A stretch of 64,000 nucleotides of DNA from DASQFQ01 sp963730115 (GCA_963730115.1 CAVSQM010000005.1:62001-126000); one strand, 5' to 3'. Numbered from the stretch's first letter, positions 8,813 through 21,087 are shown. Notes: generated by a model not told the origin, from the letters alone. Numbers and translations are program-made.

Positions 8813-8837
8813 CCGGCCCCGCCACGCGCGGGGCCGG
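8813..8837 (+). terminator. Intra-operon GC hairpin between dppA and dppB
   Basis: CCGGCCCCGC (8813-8822) pairs perfectly with GCGGGGCCGG (8828-8837) around a 5-nt loop. It lies just after the corrected end of dppA and 29 bp before dppB. No T-run follows, so it may act as a partial or Rho-assisted terminator or as a 3' mRNA stabiliser. Either would raise the binding protein above the permeases, as is usual in ABC operons. Confidence 0.65.
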
Positions 8838-8865
8838 TCGCCAGTCGTAAGATCCGACAAGCCGC

Positions 8866-11974
<3,109 letters not shown>

Positions 11975-11976
11975 CT

Positions 11977-12447
11977 CTGAGCGCGCTCGACCGCTTCACC
12001 CAGGCGCTGCGCGCTCGTGGCGTGGAGGTGGAGGCGCGCGTGCTGCCCGACTCCGCGCGGACCGCGCCGGAGGCCGCCGCGGCGGTCGGGGTCGAGGTCG
12101 GCGCGATCGTGAAGTCGCTCGTCTTCCGCTGCGGGGATGAGGCGGTACTGGCGCTGGTGTCGGGCGCGAACCGCGCCGACGAGGCGCGCCTGGAGGCGGA
12201 GTTCGGCGGCGCGGTGTCGCGGGCCGATGCGGACTTCGCGCGCGCCTCGACCGGCTTCTCGATCGGCGGCGTGCCGCCGCTCGGCCACCCGGCGCCGCTG
12301 CGGACGCTGGTCGACGAGGACCTGCTCGGCCATCCCGTGGTGTGGGCGGCGGCCGGGACGCCGCACGCGGTGTTCCCGATCGAGCCGGCGGCGCTCGCCG
12401 AGCTGGTCGGCGGACGCGTGGTCAGGCTCGCCGCGCCCGCTCGCTGA
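11977..12447 (+). CDS. YbaK/EbsC-family aminoacyl-tRNA deacylase-like protein
   Basis: A 156-aa YbaK/ProX-fold protein of the class that hydrolyses mischarged tRNAs such as Cys-tRNA(Pro). Diagnostic are the early stretch RTAPEAAAAVGVEVGAIVKSL with the catalytic lysine, and the FSIGGVPPLGH loop. No ATG, GTG or TTG occurs before residue 16. The family N-terminus (ALDRFTQALRARGVEVE) reads back to a CTG at 11977, two bases after the dppF stop, so a CTG start is proposed. GTG at 12022 would cut the first helix. Confidence 0.82.
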   Translation: MSALDRFTQALRARGVEVEARVLPDSARTAPEAAAAVGVEVGAIVKSLVFRCGDEAVLALVSGANRADEARLEAEFGGAVSRADADFARASTGFSIGGVPPLGHPAPLRTLVDEDLLGHPVVWAAAGTPHAVFPIEPAALAELVGGRVVRLAAPAR

Positions 12448-12748
12448 GGCGCTCGAGCGAGCGGTCCCAGCGGGCGCCGACGTCCTCCATCCACGCGATC
12501 GCGTCGCCGAGCGGCGCGGGCGTGAGCGAGTAGCGGATCTCGCGACCCTCGCGGCGCGGGCTGACCAGCCCGGCGCGCTCGAGCGCCGCGAGGTGCTTGG
12601 CGACCGCCTGGCGGCTCATCGGCAGCTCGCCGGCGAGGCCGGAGGCGGTCACCGCCCGCTCGCCGGACAGCGAGCGGATGACCTGGCGGCGCGTGGGGTC
12701 GGCGAGCGCGGCGAACAGCGCGCCGAGCGCCTCGTCACCGGGCACCAC
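12422..12748 (-). CDS. ArsR-family winged-helix transcriptional regulator
   Basis: A 108-aa ArsR/SmtB-type repressor. ALADPTRRQVIRSL opens the winged helix and the recognition helix is MSRQAVAKHLAALERAGLV. No cysteine metal site is seen; the type belongs to the AHSA1-linked ArsR group that responds to non-metal signals. It is second in an operon with the AHSA1/SRPBCC gene. GTG at 12748 gives the conserved N-terminus (VVPGDEALGALFAAL); GTG at 12745 is an alternative. Two palindromes upstream of its operon are probable operators. Confidence 0.88.
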   Translation of the reverse strand: MVPGDEALGALFAALADPTRRQVIRSLSGERAVTASGLAGELPMSRQAVAKHLAALERAGLVSPRREGREIRYSLTPAPLGDAIAWMEDVGARWDRSLERLSERARRA

Positions 12749-12762
12749 GGGCTCGTGGCCGC

Positions 12763-13143
12763 TCAGGCCAGGCACAATGCGGCCTGCGCCTGCAGCGCGG
12801 CCATGCGCGGACCGACGACGGGCGCGAGCATGAGCGGCCCGACCACGGGTGCGAGGCTGCGCTCGACGACCACGAGACGGGTGCCGCCGACGGCCGGCGT
12901 GAGCGTCCACTCGACGCGCGAGTCGCCCCAGCTGAACGCCAGCCTCCGCTCCGGCTCGACCTCGTCGACGGTCCCCCAGCGCTCCTCGCCGTCCTCGAAG
13001 CGGACGTGGACGTCGCCGCCCTCCTCGGGCTCGAGCTCGACCTCGTCGGCCAGCCAGCCCTCGAGCTCGGCGGGGTCGGTGATCAGCTCCCAGGCGCGCT
13101 CGGGCTCGACGGGGAGGACGACTTCTCGGCGGACGGACGGCAT
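12763..13143 (-). CDS. SRPBCC/AHSA1-domain protein
   Basis: A 126-aa START-like (AHSA1/polyketide cyclase) ligand-binding protein. REVVLPVEPERAWELITDPAELEGWLADEV is the typical beta1-helix start, and RRLAFSWGD and TLVVVERSL-like strands follow. ATG at 13143 is chosen over the longer upstream reading, which would run through the operator region. ArsR-AHSA1 pairs are common in actinobacteria, the AHSA1 protein perhaps binding the effector; the ligand is unknown. Confidence 0.87.
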   Translation of the reverse strand: MPSVRREVVLPVEPERAWELITDPAELEGWLADEVELEPEEGGDVHVRFEDGEERWGTVDEVEPERRLAFSWGDSRVEWTLTPAVGGTRLVVVERSLAPVVGPLMLAPVVGPRMAALQAQAALCLA

Positions 13144-13145
13144 GA

Positions 13146-13161
13146 GCAACCACATGGTTGC
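13146..13161. promoter_or_regulatory. Probable ArsR operator 1
   Basis: GCAACC-ACAT-GGTTGC is an inverted repeat with perfect 6-bp arms, directly upstream of the AHSA1 start codon. This half-site pattern (GCAAC/GTTGC) resembles sites of ArsR-AHSA1 pairs. It would autoregulate the operon. Confidence 0.6.
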
Positions 13162-13186
13162 ACATCTGGTACCGTGGCGACAACCC

Positions 13187-13202
13187 GCAACTCGGAGGTT
13201 GC
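13187..13202. promoter_or_regulatory. Probable ArsR operator 2, over the clpP ribosome-binding site
   Basis: GCAAC-TCGGAG-GTTGC is a second inverted repeat, 41 bp from the first in the same orientation. GGTTGCACATC is repeated exactly at 13156-13166 and 13197-13207. The repeat contains the GGAGG ribosome-binding site of clpP (ATG 13208), so binding there would be expected to affect clpP as well as the divergent operon. Confidence 0.5.
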
Positions 13203-13207
13203 ACATC

Positions 13208-13810
13208 ATGCCACTGGTCCCCATGGTCGTCCAGCAGGACTCGCGCGGCGAGCGCTCGTTCGACATCTACTCGCGGCTGCTGCGCGAGCGCGTCGTCTTC
13301 GTCGGCGGCGAGATCAACGACGAGATCGCGAACCTCGTCGTCGCGCAGCTGCTCCACCTCGAGGCCGAGGACCCGGAGAAGGACATCCAGCTCTACGTCA
13401 ACTCACCGGGCGGCAGCGCGTACGCCGGCCTGGCCATCTACGACACGATGCGCTTCATCAAGCCCGACGTCGCCACGACGTGCTGCGGGATCGCGATGTC
13501 GGCCGGCTCGCTGATCCTCACCGGCGGCGCCGACGGCAAGCGCGCGTCGCTGCCGAACTCGCGCATCCTCATCCACCAGCCCAGCGGCGGCTTCCAGGGC
13601 CAGGCGACCGACATCCAGATCCACGCCAAGGAGGCGATGGAGCTGCGGCGGCGGCTCGAGGAGATCTACGCCGAGCACACGGGCCAGACGCAGGAGCAGG
13701 TCTCCGACGACCTCGAGCGCGACCGCTTCTTCACGCCCGCCGAGGCGGCGACCTACGGCCTGATCGACCGCGTCTGCGAGTCGCGCAACGGGAACGGCAA
13801 CGGGCGCTAG
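13208..13810 (+). CDS. clpP: ATP-dependent Clp protease proteolytic subunit
   Basis: A 200-aa serine protease subunit that assembles into the ClpP barrel with a Clp ATPase. The catalytic Ser lies in CGIAMSAGS, His in ILIHQPSGG and Asp in ERDRFFTPAEA; the YVNSPGGS oxyanion strip is present. The short N-terminus is MPLVPMVVQQ. The tail ends in an Asn/Gly run. ATG at 13208 is preceded by GGAGG. No tig or clpX is adjacent, so this may be one of several paralogues. Its stop shares a CTAG with the convergent gene. Confidence 0.94.
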   Translation: MPLVPMVVQQDSRGERSFDIYSRLLRERVVFVGGEINDEIANLVVAQLLHLEAEDPEKDIQLYVNSPGGSAYAGLAIYDTMRFIKPDVATTCCGIAMSAGSLILTGGADGKRASLPNSRILIHQPSGGFQGQATDIQIHAKEAMELRRRLEEIYAEHTGQTQEQVSDDLERDRFFTPAEAATYGLIDRVCESRNGNGNGR

Positions 13811-14484
13811 CCCTCGTCCCGCCGGTCCTCGTCCTCCTCCTCGTCGTCGTCCTCGCCGTCGTCGGCGTAGAGCGACTCGGCGGCCAGCTGCTCGCCGCGG
13901 ATGTTGAACAGCTTGATCTCGAGGAAGTCCTTGCGGTAGTCGTCGGGCGCGATCAGCGTGAAGCGGTCCTCGGCCAGCGTGCACTGGTCGACGCACAGGT
14001 CGGCGAGCTCCGCGGTGGCGATCACGCCGCCGCGGATCTGCGGCGCGCCCCACACGAGCGTCATGTCGGCGCGGTTGCCGCCCTCGCCGCGCCAGGTGCC
14101 GATGACCTCGTCGCACAGATCCATCCGCCACTCGGGATGGGCCTCGGCGAGCTCGTCGGTGAAGTCGGCGCTCGAGGCGAAGTCGCCCGGCTCCTGCTCG
14201 TCGCCGGTCCCGTGCGGGTCGCCGGGGACGAAGGAGACGTAGCCGAACACCTCGAGGTTCGTCGTCGTGCGGGCGGTCACCGGGATGTAGGTGCGGCCGT
14301 TCCAGGTGCGGTCGGGGTACCAGTTCGGGACGCCGGCCTCGCCCAGGTCCTCGCCGTCGGAGTTGATCCGCAGGCACGCCTCCAGGAACTCGGCGGTCAG
14401 GGTGTCGGCCCAGCGGCCGGACGGGAGCGCGTCCTGGGGCGGCTCGGCGGCGAAGCGGGTGACGAAGCGATCCTCGGGTGGCAT
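13807..14484 (-). CDS. Conserved-type hypothetical protein with acidic tail
   Basis: I do not recognise this 225-aa protein. It has no signal peptide or TM segment. The middle is rich in Trp, Tyr and Asp (WYPDRTWNGRTYIPVTART, PEWRMDLCDEVIGTWRGEGG), giving a beta-rich impression, and a cysteine pair (LCVDQC) occurs at about 165-170. The last 20 residues are almost all Asp and Glu. It starts 17 bp from the end of dtd, on the same strand, and ends in a CTAG shared with clpP. Confidence 0.7.
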   Translation of the reverse strand: MPPEDRFVTRFAAEPPQDALPSGRWADTLTAEFLEACLRINSDGEDLGEAGVPNWYPDRTWNGRTYIPVTARTTTNLEVFGYVSFVPGDPHGTGDEQEPGDFASSADFTDELAEAHPEWRMDLCDEVIGTWRGEGGNRADMTLVWGAPQIRGGVIATAELADLCVDQCTLAEDRFTLIAPDDYRKDFLEIKLFNIRGEQLAAESLYADDGEDDDEEEDEDRRDEG

Positions 14485-14500
14485 CGGCGGCGGAGGGTAC

Positions 14501-14917
14501 TCAAAGCTCGAGCACGAGGGTCACCGGCCCGTCGTTGACGAGCTCGACGTCCATCATCGCCCCGAACACCCCGCGCTGCGCCCCGAGCCGCTCGCACACC
14601 CGCTCGTAGAGCGGCTCCGCGTGCTCCGGCCGGGCGGCCGCGACGTAGGACGGCCGGTTGCCCTTGCGGGTGTCGCCGTAGAGCGTGAACTGCGACACGC
14701 ACAGCACCTCGCGGTCGCCGAGCGGCTCGTTCATCCGGCCCTCGGCGTCGGGGAAGACACGCAGCGCGCGCAGCTTGTCGGCCAGCCGGTCGGCCTGGGC
14801 CTCGGTGTCGTCGTGCGTGACGCCGAGCAGCACGAGCAGGCCGGGGCCGATGGCGGCGACCTCCTCGCCCTCCACGCGGACGGCGGCACGCGCGACCCGC
14901 TGGACGAGCGCGCGCAT
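14501..14917 (-). CDS. dtd: D-aminoacyl-tRNA deacylase
   Basis: It removes D-amino acids wrongly attached to tRNAs (also Gly-tRNA(Ala)). The 138-aa length is normal. Both active-site motifs are present: CVSQFTLYGDTRKGNRPSY, with the SQxxL motif, and the C-terminal NDGPVTLVLEL, with the NxGPxT cross-subunit motif. ATG at 14917 overlaps the stop of the upstream AAA/TPR gene (ATGA), so the two are coupled. Confidence 0.95.
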   Translation of the reverse strand: MRALVQRVARAAVRVEGEEVAAIGPGLLVLLGVTHDDTEAQADRLADKLRALRVFPDAEGRMNEPLGDREVLCVSQFTLYGDTRKGNRPSYVAAARPEHAEPLYERVCERLGAQRGVFGAMMDVELVNDGPVTLVLEL

Positions 14918-17638
14918 CAGCCCTCCGCGGCGGCGAGCGCGTCGCGTGAGACGCGCACGCGCTCGAGGAACGTCTCGCGCTGTGCCGGGTCGGCGAGCGT
15001 CGCCGCCTTCGCGCGCACGACAGCTGCCGCTTCGGCGGCGAAGCGGGCCGCCTCGGGTGAGCCGACGGCTTCGAGGACGCGGGCGTGGGTGAGGAGGATC
15101 TCCTCGCTCCGGACAGCGGGCACCTGGCCGTCGCGGGCGGTCAGCGCGTCGAGGGCGGCGGTGCTCAAGCGCACCGCGTCCTGGCTGCGGCCCTCGGCCA
15201 GCGCCACCCGTGCGCGCAGCGAGGCGAAGGCGATCTCGCTCCGCGTGTAGCCGAGTGTCGGGGCTGCCTCGAGGGCGGCGTCGGCCTCGCGCAGCGCGCC
15301 CTCCGCGATCAACAGCTCGGCCCACGCCGACACCACCAACCCCTCCACCCCGCGATACCCGGACGCGACCGTCTCGGCTCGCCCGGCGGCGAGCTCGTCA
15401 CGCGCCTCAGTGAGCCTTGCCCGATCCCACTCGATGTAGAGCCTCCCGAGGAGCGCGCGCAGGTAGCCCCGCAGTCCGAGGCTCCCGGCCTCGTCGGCGA
15501 AGCGCGCGATGCCCTCGCGCAGGATGGCCGCGGCGGCTTCGTACTGGCCGATCGCCGTGTAGAGCTGGCCGAGGAAGGCGGCTGCCCAAGCCGCGTCGTC
15601 TCGCCGTCGGCTCGCGCGTAGCGCCTCCATGCTGCGAACGAGCAGGTCGAGCGCTTCGTCGTAACGCCCGAGGTCGAACGCGGCGACGCCGATCATGGTG
15701 TCCAGCCGCACGGTCTCCCGCGCGATCGCGGGCTCGTGGAGCCGATCGGCGAGCGCGCCCGAGGACAGCAGCGCACGGGCCGACTGCAGGACGTCCCAGC
15801 CTTCGCGCAAGTTGACGCTGGCGAGGTGGTGGCCCAGTCTGATCTGGATCTCGAACTCCCCGACCACGTCGCCGGCTCACGCGCGCAAGATCGAGCGCCG
15901 CGCGGAACTCGGCGAGGCCCTCGCCGAGGCTGCGGTAGCCGATCAGGATCAACCCGGCGGCGTAGCGGGCGTTCGCACGCAACGTCGGGTCGCCGGCCGC
16001 GTCAGCGGCACGCGTCGCCTCGTCGACTAGCGCGAGCAGCCGCTCCTCATCGCCCTGCGCCGCGCCGGCGCGCCAGCTCGGCTCACCGCCCAGCAGCAAC
16101 AGGACGATCGCCCGGGCGAGCAGCCGCTGTGCGTCCTTGGGCGCCTCGTCGGCCGGTGATCCCGCCGGCGCCGTCCGCAACAGTTCTGCCGCGCGCTCGG
16201 CGGTCGCCGCCGTCTCCCGGTCGGCGCCCTCGGCGAACGTCGACTCCGCGACCTCGACGAGTCGGAGCGCGGCCGCCGGAAGGTCGCCGGCGTCCTCGTA
16301 GTGGCGCGCGATCTCCAGCAGCGCTTCGCGCGGCGGCGCGTGCTCGTCCGCGATCAGCGCCTCGAGCGCCGCCGCGACCGCGCGATGGCGGAGGCGGCGC
16401 TCGTAGGTGCTGAAGGTTTCGCGGCTGTACAGCAGCTCCTGGAGCACGCCGGGGTCGAACGCGTAGACGGTGGAGTGGTTGCTCCACCAATCGTCGGCCT
16501 CCTCGATGACGATCATGTGGCGCTGCGATTGCAGCTGCCTGAGCCGATCTGGAGATCGCGTCCTCCTCGCGGTCGAGCAGCTTGACGATCACTGCCGAGA
16601 GGAACCGGCGGCCCTGGACGGCGCCCGACTCGAGCAGCGCGCGGTCGTCGTCGTCGAGATCCGCGACGCGCGGGCGCATGAGCTCGAGCAGCGTGTACGG
16701 GCGTCTGGACCTGCGCCAGCGCGCCGCTCAACCGCCAGTCGTCCGGGACCCCCGCCGATCGTGCCGGTGAGCGTCCAGCCGTCGCCGCTACGTTGCAGCG
16801 CTCCCTGCTCCTCCAGCATCGTCAGGTACTGCTCGACGAACAGCGGGCTGCCGTCCGTGCGGTCCAGGAGCCAGTCGGCGAGCCGGGGCGCCGGAATCTC
16901 GCCGTAGCGCCGCCGCAGCAGCGTCTCGATCGCGTCGCGACCGAAGTCATCAAGCTTGATCTGGAGTACCGCGGACCGGAGCAGTGCGTTTCCGCGGGCG
17001 CGTGTCAGCGGGTGGCGGTCGTCCACGAGGTCCTCGTCGTACGCGACCAGCACGAGCAGCCCGGACTGCTCGGCGTCGTCGTAGCCCTCGGCGAGCCGCG
17101 TGATCACCTCCGTCGACGGCGCATCGATCCAGTGCGCGTCGTCGATGGCCACGACGAGCGGGATCTCGGTGGCGATCTGCCGGAGCGCGAGGACCACGTC
17201 CTCGGCGCGCTCCGTCTGCTGCGCCTGGTGGTCGCCGCCCAGCGCGTAGACGCCGGCGTCGGAGGCGGCCTTGACGCCGAGCGAGGCGAGCTTGCCGATC
17301 ACCGGGATCAGCTCGACGAGCGGCGGTGCGACCTGGGCGATGAGCTCGAGAATGCGCTTGGCCCGGTCGGCTCGCCGCTCGCGGCTCGTGAGCGCCCGCA
17401 GGACCTCGCCGAAGGGGCCGAGCGGGTTGCCGGCGCTCGTCTCGTAGCACCGGACGGTCACGACCTCCGTGTCGTCGGGCTCGAGCGCGTGGGCAAGCGC
17501 CTTGAGCAGGAACGACTTGCCGCTCCCCGTCGAGCCTGCCAGGAAGACGATCGCTCCCCGGCCGCTCGCGGCCTCGCTCGCAGCGGCCCGCAGCGCGTCG
17601 AACTCCCGCTCGCGCCCGATCGGAGCCGCAGCTGCCAT
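14917..17638 (-). pseudogene. AAA ATPase/TPR signalling protein, broken by four frameshifts
   Basis: N-terminal STAND-type ATPase: IGREREF at the start, Walker A GSTGSGKS, Walker B LVVAIDDAHW. A helical/TPR region runs to the C-terminus (KDAQRLLARAIVLLLL ... YDEALDLLVRSMEAL ... AIGQYEAAAAILREGI). No LuxR HTH is at the end. Four single-base insertions break it, near 16749-16753 (run of five C), 16704, 16547 and 15871; removing them restores one reading frame of 905 aa. It is either a pseudogene or a victim of sequence error; the intact conservation between breaks favours error. Confidence 0.8.
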
Positions 17639-17679
17639 GGCGAATGTCTACTAGGTCGCACGACCTCTAGCCTGAGGTC

Positions 17680-17829
17680 ATGCCCGTCTTCGCGCTCGTC
17701 CAGGAGATCCTCGTCGCCCTCGGCGGGCTGGCCTTCGTCTCCCTGCTGCTCCTCATCTTCGTCCTGATCGCGCGCTTCCTCGCCCCGCGCGTGCTGGGCG
17801 ACCGCGACGGCTCGACCGACGACGCCTAG
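17680..17829 (+). CDS. Small single-pass membrane protein (49 aa)
   Basis: An ORF of 49 aa, starting MPVFALVQEILVALGG. One TM helix (about 10-33) is followed by an Arg/Pro turn and an acidic end (DGSTDDA). It is divergent from the AAA/TPR gene and its TAG overlaps the stop of the convergent GGDEF-EAL gene in a CTAG. The codon bias is strongly G/C in third positions, as in its neighbours, supporting real coding. Function unknown. Confidence 0.65.
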   Translation: MPVFALVQEILVALGGLAFVSLLLLIFVLIARFLAPRVLGDRDGSTDDA

Positions 17830-20800
17830 GTCAGCGCGGCCTCGGCCTCGGGCAGCCAGTCGCCCAGCGGGGCCGGCTCGCCGAGGTGGAAGCCCTGGGC
17901 GTGGTCGACGCCCATGCGGTGCAGCAGCGCGGCGGTCTCGCTGTCGCCGACGTGCTCGGCGACCGTGCGCTTGCCGAGCCCGCGCGCGATGTCGACGACC
18001 GCCTGGATGACGAGCTGGTCGGTCGGGTCGGCGGCCGAGTGGCGGACGAACTCGCCGTCGATCTTGAGGTAGTCGAACGGCAGGTGCTTGAGGTAGTAGA
18101 AGGAGCCGAAGCCGGCGCCGAAGTCGTCGAGCGCGAAGCGGCAGCCGAGGTCGGCGAGGCGGGCGGCGAAGTGCTGGGCGCGCGGGATGTTGGAGACCGC
18201 GATCGTCTCGGTGATCTCGAAGATGATCTGGCTCGGGCAGACCTCGCTCGCGCGCAGCTCGTGCTCGATCAGCTCGAGCAGCTCGGGGTCGCCCGCCGAG
18301 CGGCCGGAGATGTTGACCTCGACGACGAGGCGGCGCCCGGCGCGCAGCTCGGCGCCGACCATGCGGATCGCGCGCGCCACCACCCAGCGGTCGATCGCGC
18401 CCATCAGGTCGAAGCGCTCGGCCACGGGCAGGAACGCGGACGGGCCGATCAGCTCGCCGTCGGCGCCGCGCATGCGCAGCAGCAGCTCGTACTGGGTCGC
18501 CTCGCCGGTGGCGAGGTCGACGATCGGCTGCGCGTGCAGCACGAAGGCGTCCTCGGCCAGCGCGTCGCGGATCATGTCGGCCCACGAGATGCGCGCCTCG
18601 ATCCGCGTCTCCGGCCGCTCCGGCGCGTCGTAGGCGGCGAGCTGGTCGCGGCCGGCCTCCTTGGCGTCGTACATCGCGAGGTCGGCGTTGACGAGCACGT
18701 CCTCGCCGGTCAGCCGCTCCGGGCTGTCGAACAGCGCGATGCCGAGGCTCGCGGTGACCGTGCGCGTGCGCCCGGTCGCGGTCGGCACGGCGAGCGTGCG
18801 CACGGCGTCGAGCACGGCCGCGGCGACCGCGTCGGCCTCCTCCGGCGTCGCCTCGGGCAGCAGGATCGCGAACTCGTCGCCGCCGAGGCGGGCGAGCACG
18901 TCGGACTCGCGCAGGCGGCTGCGCAGCGCGTGCGCGACGCGCACGATCAGCTCGTCGCCCGCCGAGTGGCCGAGCGTGTCGTTGATCGTCTTGAAGTGGT
19001 CGAGGTCGAGCACGATCGCGGCGCCCTTCGGCCCGTAGCGCTCGACGTAGGAGACGTGGCGCTCGAGCTCGCGCTCGAACGAGCGGCGGTTGAGCAGGCC
19101 GGTCAGCGGGTCGTGGTCGGCCATGTGGCGCAGCTCGGCCTCGTGGCGGCGACGCTCGGTGATGTCCTGCATCTGCGAGAGGAAGTGGAGCGGCTTGCCG
19201 TCGGCGTCGCGGACGAGCGTCGAGTTGATCGCCACCCACACCGCGCTCCCGGAGGCGTGCAGGTAGCGCCGCTCGGCGCGGTGGCTGGACAGCTCGCCCT
19301 CGAGCATCGCGCCGCGCGCCTCCCAGTCGGCCTTGAGGTCGTCGGGGTGGGTGATCGAGGCGACCGGCAGCCCCTCGAGCTGCGCCGGCGTGTAGCCGGT
19401 GATCTGGCACAGCGCGCGGTTGACGCGCAGGAAGCGGAAGTCGGGGCTCGTGAGCGCCATGCCGATCGGCGCCTCCTCGAAGGCGGAGCGGAAGCGCTCC
19501 TCGGCCTCGGCCAGCGCGGCCTGCGAGTGCATGCGCTCGGCGACGTCGCGGACGGTGGCGTGGCTCTCGACCACCGCTCGGGTGGCCGGGTCGCGCACCA
19601 CGCGCAGCCGGGTCTCCACCCACACGGTGCCCGCGGCGCGGCGCATGCGGTGCGTGATCGACACCGGGCCCGCGTCGCGCGCGCCGAGCACGGCGGCGAC
19701 CCCGGCGGCGTCGTCCTCGTGGACGAGGTCGGTGAACGCGCGGCCCAGCAGCGCCTCGGGCTCGAGCCCGAGCAGGTCGCGGCACGCGGGTGACGCGTAG
19801 CGCACGGCGCCGTCCGGCTCGAGCACGCAGATCAGGTCGGTGGACGTCTCGGCCAGCACGCGCGAGCGCTTCTCCGCCTCCAGCCGCGCGAGCTCGGCAC
19901 GGTCGCGCTCGGCGCGGCGGACCGCCATCAGGCCGAGCGCGTCGCGCTCACGGCGCAGCGACTGCGAGCCGACCACGGCGATCAGGATCGTCAGCAGTCC
20001 GCCGACCAGCAGCGTGGCGAGCGCCAGCCCCTGGCGCGCCGAGGGCTGCTCGACCGCGACGGTCCACAGCCGGTCGCCCAGCCGCACGCGCTTCTGCATC
20101 GGGTGGCGCAGGCCGGTGACCGGCTGGCCCGCCTCGACGACCGCGACGCGCGTGCCGTCCTGCACGTGGGATGAGACGGCCTCGCGCACGCGCCGGGCGG
20201 AGAAGGTGGCCAGGAAGGCGCCGGAGACACGCGAGCCCGCGGCGCGCACCGGCACGGCGACGGCGATGCTCGGCGGCGAGCCGTCGACCGCGGGCAGGAT
20301 CTCCGTCGCGCGCGGCTCGCCCGAGCGGATCGCGCCTTGCAGCGCGGCGCGGCCGGCCGACTGCTGGACCGCCGCCTCCGTGGCGCTGTTCTTGCCGCGC
20401 GAGCGGGAGAAGATGATGGTGAAGCGCCCGGGGCGGCCGCGGGCCTCGTCGGCGCGCGAGCGCACCGTCGCGCCGCTGCCGGCGCTGCGGGCGAGCGCCA
20501 CCGAGGTCAGCGCCCGCTGGGCCAGGAGCCGGTCCGCGAGCGCGTCGAACTGCGGGCGCCGCACCGACAGCGGGCCCTGCACGGTCGACGCGACGTCGGT
20601 GAGCCGGTCCATCGGGCCGACGGTGGCGTGGCGCATGTCGTTCTCGGCGATCGCGAGCGCTCGCTCGTGGCGCTGGTCGCGCTCGCGGTCGCCGTGGGCG
20701 ACCGCCACGCAGGTGGCGAGCACGGTGGCCAGCGCGGCGAGCGCGAGCACCAGCGTCTGGCGCGGCTGGCTGAGGCGGAGGTCGCGCGTCCACGCGCCGA

Positions 20801-21038
20801 GCGTCTCGGGGCTGGAGCCGAGCGCGACGAGCGCGATGCCGGCCACCAGCAGCCACAGCGCGAGCGCGGGGCTGACCGTCGGCCACGCCTGGTGGATGTC
20901 GCGCAGCACCGGGATCGACGAGGAGCCGCCGAGCAGCACCGCAACGCCGAAGGCGGCCGTCAGGACCCCCGCCGTACTGAGTGCTATCCGCTCCAGTCCG
21001 GCCCAGCCCGACGGGTCGGAACGATTCCGTTCGTTCAC
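17826..21038 (-). CDS. PAS-GGDEF-EAL membrane protein (cyclic-di-GMP turnover)
   Basis: A 1070-aa sensor. Three N-terminal TM helices (about 20-110), a CHASE-like extracytoplasmic domain (about 115-340) and a further TM helix (about 345-367) are followed by two PAS domains (about 400-510 and 525-640), then GGDEF and EAL domains. The cyclase motif is intact (RLGGDEFAILL). In the phosphodiesterase domain the EAL triplet reads ELL (YELLLRMRG), but VNISG, EITET and DDFGAGFGS are kept, so both activities are possible. The signal is unknown. Its stop overlaps the small protein in CTAG. Confidence 0.94.
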   Translation of the reverse strand: MNERNRSDPSGWAGLERIALSTAGVLTAAFGVAVLLGGSSSIPVLRDIHQAWPTVSPALALWLLVAGIALVALGSSPETLGAWTRDLRLSQPRQTLVLALAALATVLATCVAVAHGDRERDQRHERALAIAENDMRHATVGPMDRLTDVASTVQGPLSVRRPQFDALADRLLAQRALTSVALARSAGSGATVRSRADEARGRPGRFTIIFSRSRGKNSATEAAVQQSAGRAALQGAIRSGEPRATEILPAVDGSPPSIAVAVPVRAAGSRVSGAFLATFSARRVREAVSSHVQDGTRVAVVEAGQPVTGLRHPMQKRVRLGDRLWTVAVEQPSARQGLALATLLVGGLLTILIAVVGSQSLRRERDALGLMAVRRAERDRAELARLEAEKRSRVLAETSTDLICVLEPDGAVRYASPACRDLLGLEPEALLGRAFTDLVHEDDAAGVAAVLGARDAGPVSITHRMRRAAGTVWVETRLRVVRDPATRAVVESHATVRDVAERMHSQAALAEAEERFRSAFEEAPIGMALTSPDFRFLRVNRALCQITGYTPAQLEGLPVASITHPDDLKADWEARGAMLEGELSSHRAERRYLHASGSAVWVAINSTLVRDADGKPLHFLSQMQDITERRRHEAELRHMADHDPLTGLLNRRSFERELERHVSYVERYGPKGAAIVLDLDHFKTINDTLGHSAGDELIVRVAHALRSRLRESDVLARLGGDEFAILLPEATPEEADAVAAAVLDAVRTLAVPTATGRTRTVTASLGIALFDSPERLTGEDVLVNADLAMYDAKEAGRDQLAAYDAPERPETRIEARISWADMIRDALAEDAFVLHAQPIVDLATGEATQYELLLRMRGADGELIGPSAFLPVAERFDLMGAIDRWVVARAIRMVGAELRAGRRLVVEVNISGRSAGDPELLELIEHELRASEVCPSQIIFEITETIAVSNIPRAQHFAARLADLGCRFALDDFGAGFGSFYYLKHLPFDYLKIDGEFVRHSAADPTDQLVIQAVVDIARGLGKRTVAEHVGDSETAALLHRMGVDHAQGFHLGEPAPLGDWLPEAEAALT

Positions 21039-21087
21039 ACAGTCGTCATCGGCGCGCGGCGGTCACGCTCGATACGACGGTTGTCCG

